Part shown: positions 6,268-9,468 of the stretch, piece by piece
How positions within the stretch are numbered: position 1 is the stretch's first letter
Layout: each line of letters starts with the position of its first letter
NCBI GenBank assembly: GCA_934279105.1
Contig: CAKQWR010000073.1
Coordinates: 1-9,468, forward strand
Direction of reading: 5' to 3'
DNA length: 9,468 nt
DNA from: an uncultured Oribacterium sp.
GTDB taxonomy: Bacteria > Bacillota > Clostridia > Lachnospirales > Lachnospiraceae
Notes under the pieces: model-generated
Databases searched by the model: none
The model's input: the letters and a program-made list of their open reading frames with translations, nothing else
What the model was told of the DNA's origin: nothing
Translations under genes and position numbers: made by a program

Positions 6268-8940
6268 TTACTCCATACTCTTCGTTTCCATCATTTCCTT
6301 CGTGAAAAGGGCATCGATGACGGCTTCATTCCGAACATAATGATGCATGGCTTCGTATAACTCCTGGTCCTTATCCCGCCCCATCAATCCGGACATCTCA
6401 CTCAGAATATCGTAGGTATCCCCCTTGAGCCGAACCGTTCCGTCCCAGGCGATGCTGCCGCTTGCCGCAGGTTTTTCATCCTTTGATGACTCATAAACCT
6501 GATACTCTGCCTGCTCACCGGCAAACAATGTCACTGCGCGCACATAGATATTCTGATAAATCCTTGTAATCTCTTCTTCCTCAAAGTCCACCTGATCCGG
6601 AAGAATGCGAAGATACAGGGACGGTCGGATATCCTTATGACCATGATACTCGATATAGTATCGGTCCATGATGCTGTCCGGAATCCGCACAAACCGATAC
6701 AGCGTTCTCGTATATGCAAAAATCAGCTTTTTACGGATAAGATAATCCATCGTATCCTGAAGTACAAGCTTTTCTTCACCATTTAAGTCCTTTTCAAAAG
6801 ACATGTGCTTCGACATCGCAAGCAGATAGATAACCGGAACACGCTCCTTGTACGGTTCATCACGAACGATTCCATAGATGTCCGCGAAAACCTTCTCCCG
6901 GATCATCCTGCCATCGATAAAATAATCCACAGCGCGCTTCGTAATATACGCACGCAGAAGAACATTTTCCGCATCCGGGAAGCTGCGATAGAGTTCAAAC
7001 ACATCATCGAGTCCCTGCTCGGTCCGGCTGAACAGCATCTGCGCCAGCAAACGCTCTGCCAGCGCCCGCTGCCCCTCGACCTGCAGCTTCTGTGCACGCA
7101 AAAGAATCATCAGCATGTCCTGAGATAAGCCGTTGTAGTTCTCCGCCAGATAGCGAAGAATCGTCTTATCCTTCGTGCCGAGCGTAAACAGACAGAAACT
7201 CAGGTCCATAAGCTCCGCCGAACGCATATGACTCTCCTTGAGAATCAGGCTCCGCACCAGCTTCTCGAGATATGGACGATCCAGTTCACGCTGTCCACTC
7301 GCAAGCAGCAGCTGATAAGCATCTTCGAACAGATTCAGTTTGATCAGTGTACGAAGCAGCATCTTCTGCTCCGTATGATCCATTTCCTCCAGAGAAATAT
7401 GCCTAAGGAACTGCTTCGCTGCCTCACTGACCTCCGGATCCGAATCCCTCGTCGTATGATCATGATAAATTAAAATCACATTCAGAAGATATGCGCGGTA
7501 TGGCCCTGCCAGTGGCATCTCGCACATCACCTCTTCAAGCAGCTGCAGCTCTTCCGCACTCTGAATCCCGTTTCGAGCGATACGTCGTGCCCGTGTGAGC
7601 TTCAGCATCGGCTGGTCCGGCACCACCTGGAAGCAACGCTTCTCAAGCTCCGGTTTCTCCATAATACGTGTTTTTTCATATATGATATCCGTGTACCGGT
7701 CGCCATACGCATCCTGGAACAGCAGCACACTGTTCTCAAAGAACAGCGGAATATACGCGCTTCCTTCCTTCAGCGGATAGATTTCCTCACGATCCAGCTC
7801 GAGATAACGCACCACAACATAACGCATGCGCGGATCATCCGTCGACACACGATATGCACGAAGAATCGCCGGTAGCACCGAACCGATACGCTCGTCCACC
7901 ATATCGACGAGAATCATACGCTCATACAGCACGCTCAAACGCTGGTCGAACGCCGATTTCAGCAGCTGATCGATCGTGAATTTCTGAATTTTCTTCTCGA
8001 AGCGCTGATAAATATCCTCGTTCGCCGCAAAATTCATCACCACGTTATAGAACAACGGGAGCTTCATATTCTCAGGGATATCATATTCATAAGCGAAATA
8101 CAGATATACCTCGCGTGGAAGTCGTCCCTGGTAGCCCTTCGGCATCGCATACAGATAATACTCATATAAGCGGGTAATCTGCGAATTCATCTCCATCGCC
8201 CGCTGATAAATACGGAACGCAAGCTCTGACGTCGCGCCTGCCCGTATGCAGCAGCCGCTTGCCTCTTCGATAAGCTCCGTATCCTCCAGCTCCTCCACCG
8301 GTAAACCGTCTGTTTTCAATGTCTCCTTCGGGCATCCACCCTCCGCACGATGTCCTCGTGTGGCTGCGTCCTTCTCCGTATGCTCGATGGCATAGAGGAA
8401 TTCCTGAAGCGCATGTACATGGCTCGGGCCCTTATCGAGCCCATCATAAAGCGCGCGAAAACGTGCATCGTTCATAAACGGTGCACGGACGAAATCATCA
8501 TATTCAAATACACGGAGTGCAGCATCTCCGTTTGTCTTATATAGCTTTATAAAGTCTTCCGGTGTATGTAATTCCGGAATTACCTCTGCGGATGCATAGG
8601 CACGAACCTCGAATGCAAATGGAAGTTTGTTTTCACCACCATTCGATACGATGCACAAATTGCCTTCGATATGATCACCATCCTGTAAGGTCCGCGCATC
8701 CACCAGACAGCTGATGCGTGCACGCAATCCGAGAAAGGTATTTTTCTGAATCGTTACATATGGACTATCCGAGTAAATCAGCCCCTTTAGCAGGATACCA
8801 TTCTCAGATGTCAGGATCAGGTCCAGCTTTAAGGTCTCGCCAGCATTGATCATACCGTGAAAAGCAGAGTCACTGAGACGAAGCTCCGGGCAGGCCAGAT
8901 CTACGATGCCCCTGGCCAGCTTATTTATGCGTTCTTTCAT
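6268..8940 (-). CDS. Large alpha-solenoid protein with terminal beta-domains (DUF5717-type)
   Basis: This is an 890-residue cytosolic protein with no signal peptide, membrane segment or enzyme motif. Residues about 20-113 form a beta-rich, Ig/BACON-like domain: LKGLIYSDSPYV at 51-62, VDARTLQDGDHIEGNL at 80-95, and IVSNGGENKLPFAFEV at 97-112. Residues about 125-780 are almost wholly alpha-helical, with a charged low-order linker near 185-225, and read as a divergent TPR-like solenoid. Residues 783-890 are a second beta-containing domain (YVRAVTLFAGEQAEYQVYES, then SIAWDGTVRL) ending in helices. By recall this architecture matches the N- and C-terminal DUF5717 families of Lachnospiraceae. The start is ATG at 8940, with GGAG 10 nt upstream; a TTG at 8946 is possible but sits only 4 nt from GGAG. 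It is the first gene of the cluster, directly behind a good promoter. Function is unknown; scaffold for the other two products is inference. Confidence 0.85.
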   Translation of the reverse strand: MKERINKLARGIVDLACPELRLSDSAFHGMINAGETLKLDLILTSENGILLKGLIYSDSPYVTIQKNTFLGLRARISCLVDARTLQDGDHIEGNLCIVSNGGENKLPFAFEVRAYASAEVIPELHTPEDFIKLYKTNGDAALRVFEYDDFVRAPFMNDARFRALYDGLDKGPSHVHALQEFLYAIEHTEKDAATRGHRAEGGCPKETLKTDGLPVEELEDTELIEEASGCCIRAGATSELAFRIYQRAMEMNSQITRLYEYYLYAMPKGYQGRLPREVYLYFAYEYDIPENMKLPLFYNVVMNFAANEDIYQRFEKKIQKFTIDQLLKSAFDQRLSVLYERMILVDMVDERIGSVLPAILRAYRVSTDDPRMRYVVVRYLELDREEIYPLKEGSAYIPLFFENSVLLFQDAYGDRYTDIIYEKTRIMEKPELEKRCFQVVPDQPMLKLTRARRIARNGIQSAEELQLLEEVMCEMPLAGPYRAYLLNVILIYHDHTTRDSDPEVSEAAKQFLRHISLEEMDHTEQKMLLRTLIKLNLFEDAYQLLLASGQRELDRPYLEKLVRSLILKESHMRSAELMDLSFCLFTLGTKDKTILRYLAENYNGLSQDMLMILLRAQKLQVEGQRALAERLLAQMLFSRTEQGLDDVFELYRSFPDAENVLLRAYITKRAVDYFIDGRMIREKVFADIYGIVRDEPYKERVPVIYLLAMSKHMSFEKDLNGEEKLVLQDTMDYLIRKKLIFAYTRTLYRFVRIPDSIMDRYYIEYHGHKDIRPSLYLRILPDQVDFEEEEITRIYQNIYVRAVTLFAGEQAEYQVYESSKDEKPAASGSIAWDGTVRLKGDTYDILSEMSGLMGRDKDQELYEAMHHYVRNEAVIDALFTKEMMETKSME

Positions 8941-8964
8941 AATCAAAAATCTCCATGAACGTAT

Positions 8965-8992
8965 ATTTTAACACAGAAAAGCCATGTGTAAA
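8965..8992 (-). promoter_or_regulatory. Promoter of the DUF5717-DUF5716-TPR operon
   Basis: On the minus strand the sequence shows TTTACA (8987-8992), a 16-nt spacer and TAAAAT (8965-8970), with the TG extension just before the -10 (TGTTAAAAT). Each hexamer matches the sigma-A consensus at five of six positions. The start would lie near 8958, leaving a leader of only about 17 nt that contains the GGAG ribosome site. Confidence 0.75.
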
Positions 8993-9004
8993 AGGTCCGT
9001 CTAA

Positions 9005-9033
9005 TTGAAATACGCCCTCTTTCCTGTTATTAT
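9005..9033 (+). promoter_or_regulatory. Divergent promoter of the DUF4364-type gene
   Basis: TTGAAA (9005-9010) is followed by a 17-nt spacer and TATTAT (9028-9033), preceded by TGT, an extended -10. An overlapping TATAAT at 9031-9036 would give a 20-nt spacer and is less likely. The predicted start near 9040 gives a leader of about 25 nt. The -35 elements of this and the minus-strand promoter are only 12 bp apart, so one bound protein could affect both. Confidence 0.7.
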
Positions 9034-9065
9034 AATTAAACAACGAACGATAGGAAGGGCATTTT

Positions 9066-9468
9066 ATGATTACCGAGCCTTTAACGCTGTATAAGCTGAT
9101 GATTCTGTATCTTCTGAAATCCATTAACTACCCGCTGACAAACAATCAGCTGAGTGGTTTTTTTCTGGATTATGAATATACGACCTATTTCACACTCCAG
9201 CAGGCGATTTCTGCGCTGGAAGATGCACACCTGATCACAGCACATACGACACGAAACGCAACCCGTTACGAAATCACGCGTGAGGGTTCCGAAACTCTGG
9301 AGCTGTTCGGCTGTGATATCTCCTCAGGCGCCATCGAGGATATGAACAAGTTCCTGAAGGCCAACAAAATCAAGCTTCGTCAGGAGTCTTCAAACTATAC
9401 CGACTATGAGCAGGATGATAACGGAAACTTCATCGTTCATATGGAGGTCCGTGAAGAAAGCTCTATCC
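9066..9468 (+). CDS. Winged-helix protein, DUF4364-type (5' part only)
   Basis: The frame is open from ATG 9066 to the window edge (134 codons visible). AGGAAGGG lies 6 nt upstream. The N-terminus MITEPLTLYKLMILYLLKSI, then NYPLTNNQLSGFFLDYEYT, YFTLQQAISALEDAHLI and YEITREGSETLELF, reads as a winged helix: helices 1-3 by about residue 52 and the wing beta-hairpin at about 53-72. Helical and beta residues follow and probably form a second domain. By recall this is the DUF4364 family, common in Lachnospiraceae and related Clostridia. Related winged-helix proteins (PadR-like) bind DNA, so a transcriptional role is likely but unproven. It is transcribed divergently from the DUF5717 operon across a 125-bp shared region, which makes that operon a candidate target. 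The C-terminus lies outside the window. Confidence 0.85.
   Translation, partial: MITEPLTLYKLMILYLLKSINYPLTNNQLSGFFLDYEYTTYFTLQQAISALEDAHLITAHTTRNATRYEITREGSETLELFGCDISSGAIEDMNKFLKANKIKLRQESSNYTDYEQDDNGNFIVHMEVREESSI

Noticed and set aside
8921..9124. A 67-codon minus-strand frame across the divergent intergenic region
   Set aside because: It spans both promoters and the start of the winged-helix gene. It has no ribosome site or recognisable sequence.

Overview
The window looks like a chromosomal core segment of a Gram-positive anaerobe of the Clostridia, most likely Lachnospiraceae. The reasons are a clostridial-type ValS and RlmH, strong GGAGG-type ribosome binding sites, a secreted choline-binding-like repeat protein, and four proteins that I place by recall in families typical of Lachnospiraceae: DUF5717, DUF5716, their TPR-type companion and DUF4364. 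No tRNA, rRNA, CRISPR array, insertion sequence or phage gene was seen. No gene-free stretch exceeds 300 bases.

Layout from left to right. The last 18 codons of an unidentified plus-strand gene end at 58. A tail-to-tail intergenic region (59-223) follows, with a nested inverted repeat whose core is a perfect 20-bp terminator stem. Then come six genes, all on the minus strand: rlmH (703-224), a small secreted wall-binding-repeat protein (1453-857), valS (4109-1470), a TPR-like protein (5005-4211), a degenerate Hsp70/actin-fold protein of DUF5716 type (6254-5022) and a large DUF5717-type solenoid protein (8940-6268). A 125-bp divergent region with two back-to-back promoters separates this block from a plus-strand winged-helix DUF4364-type gene that runs off the right edge.

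In transcription order the minus-strand block reads DUF5717, DUF5716, TPR protein, valS, wall-binding protein, then a branched terminator, then rlmH. Gaps inside the first three genes are 13 and 16 nt, so they form one operon fired from an extended -10 promoter at 8965-8992. valS lies about 100 nt further on and has its own candidate extended -10, and the wall-binding gene follows the valS stop by 16 nt. rlmH sits behind the terminator with its own Shine-Dalgarno sequence and its own 3' hairpin.

The part most worth attention is the DUF5717-DUF5716-TPR cluster. The DUF5716 protein keeps the overall order of an Hsp70 (two actin-like lobes, then a beta-sandwich resembling the peptide-binding domain). 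However, both phosphate-binding loops are eroded and the helical lid is missing. Its partners are a roughly 890-residue alpha-solenoid with a beta-domain at each end and a small TPR protein. Together they suggest an uncharacterised, chaperone-like or scaffold-like complex. Its function cannot be read from the sequence.
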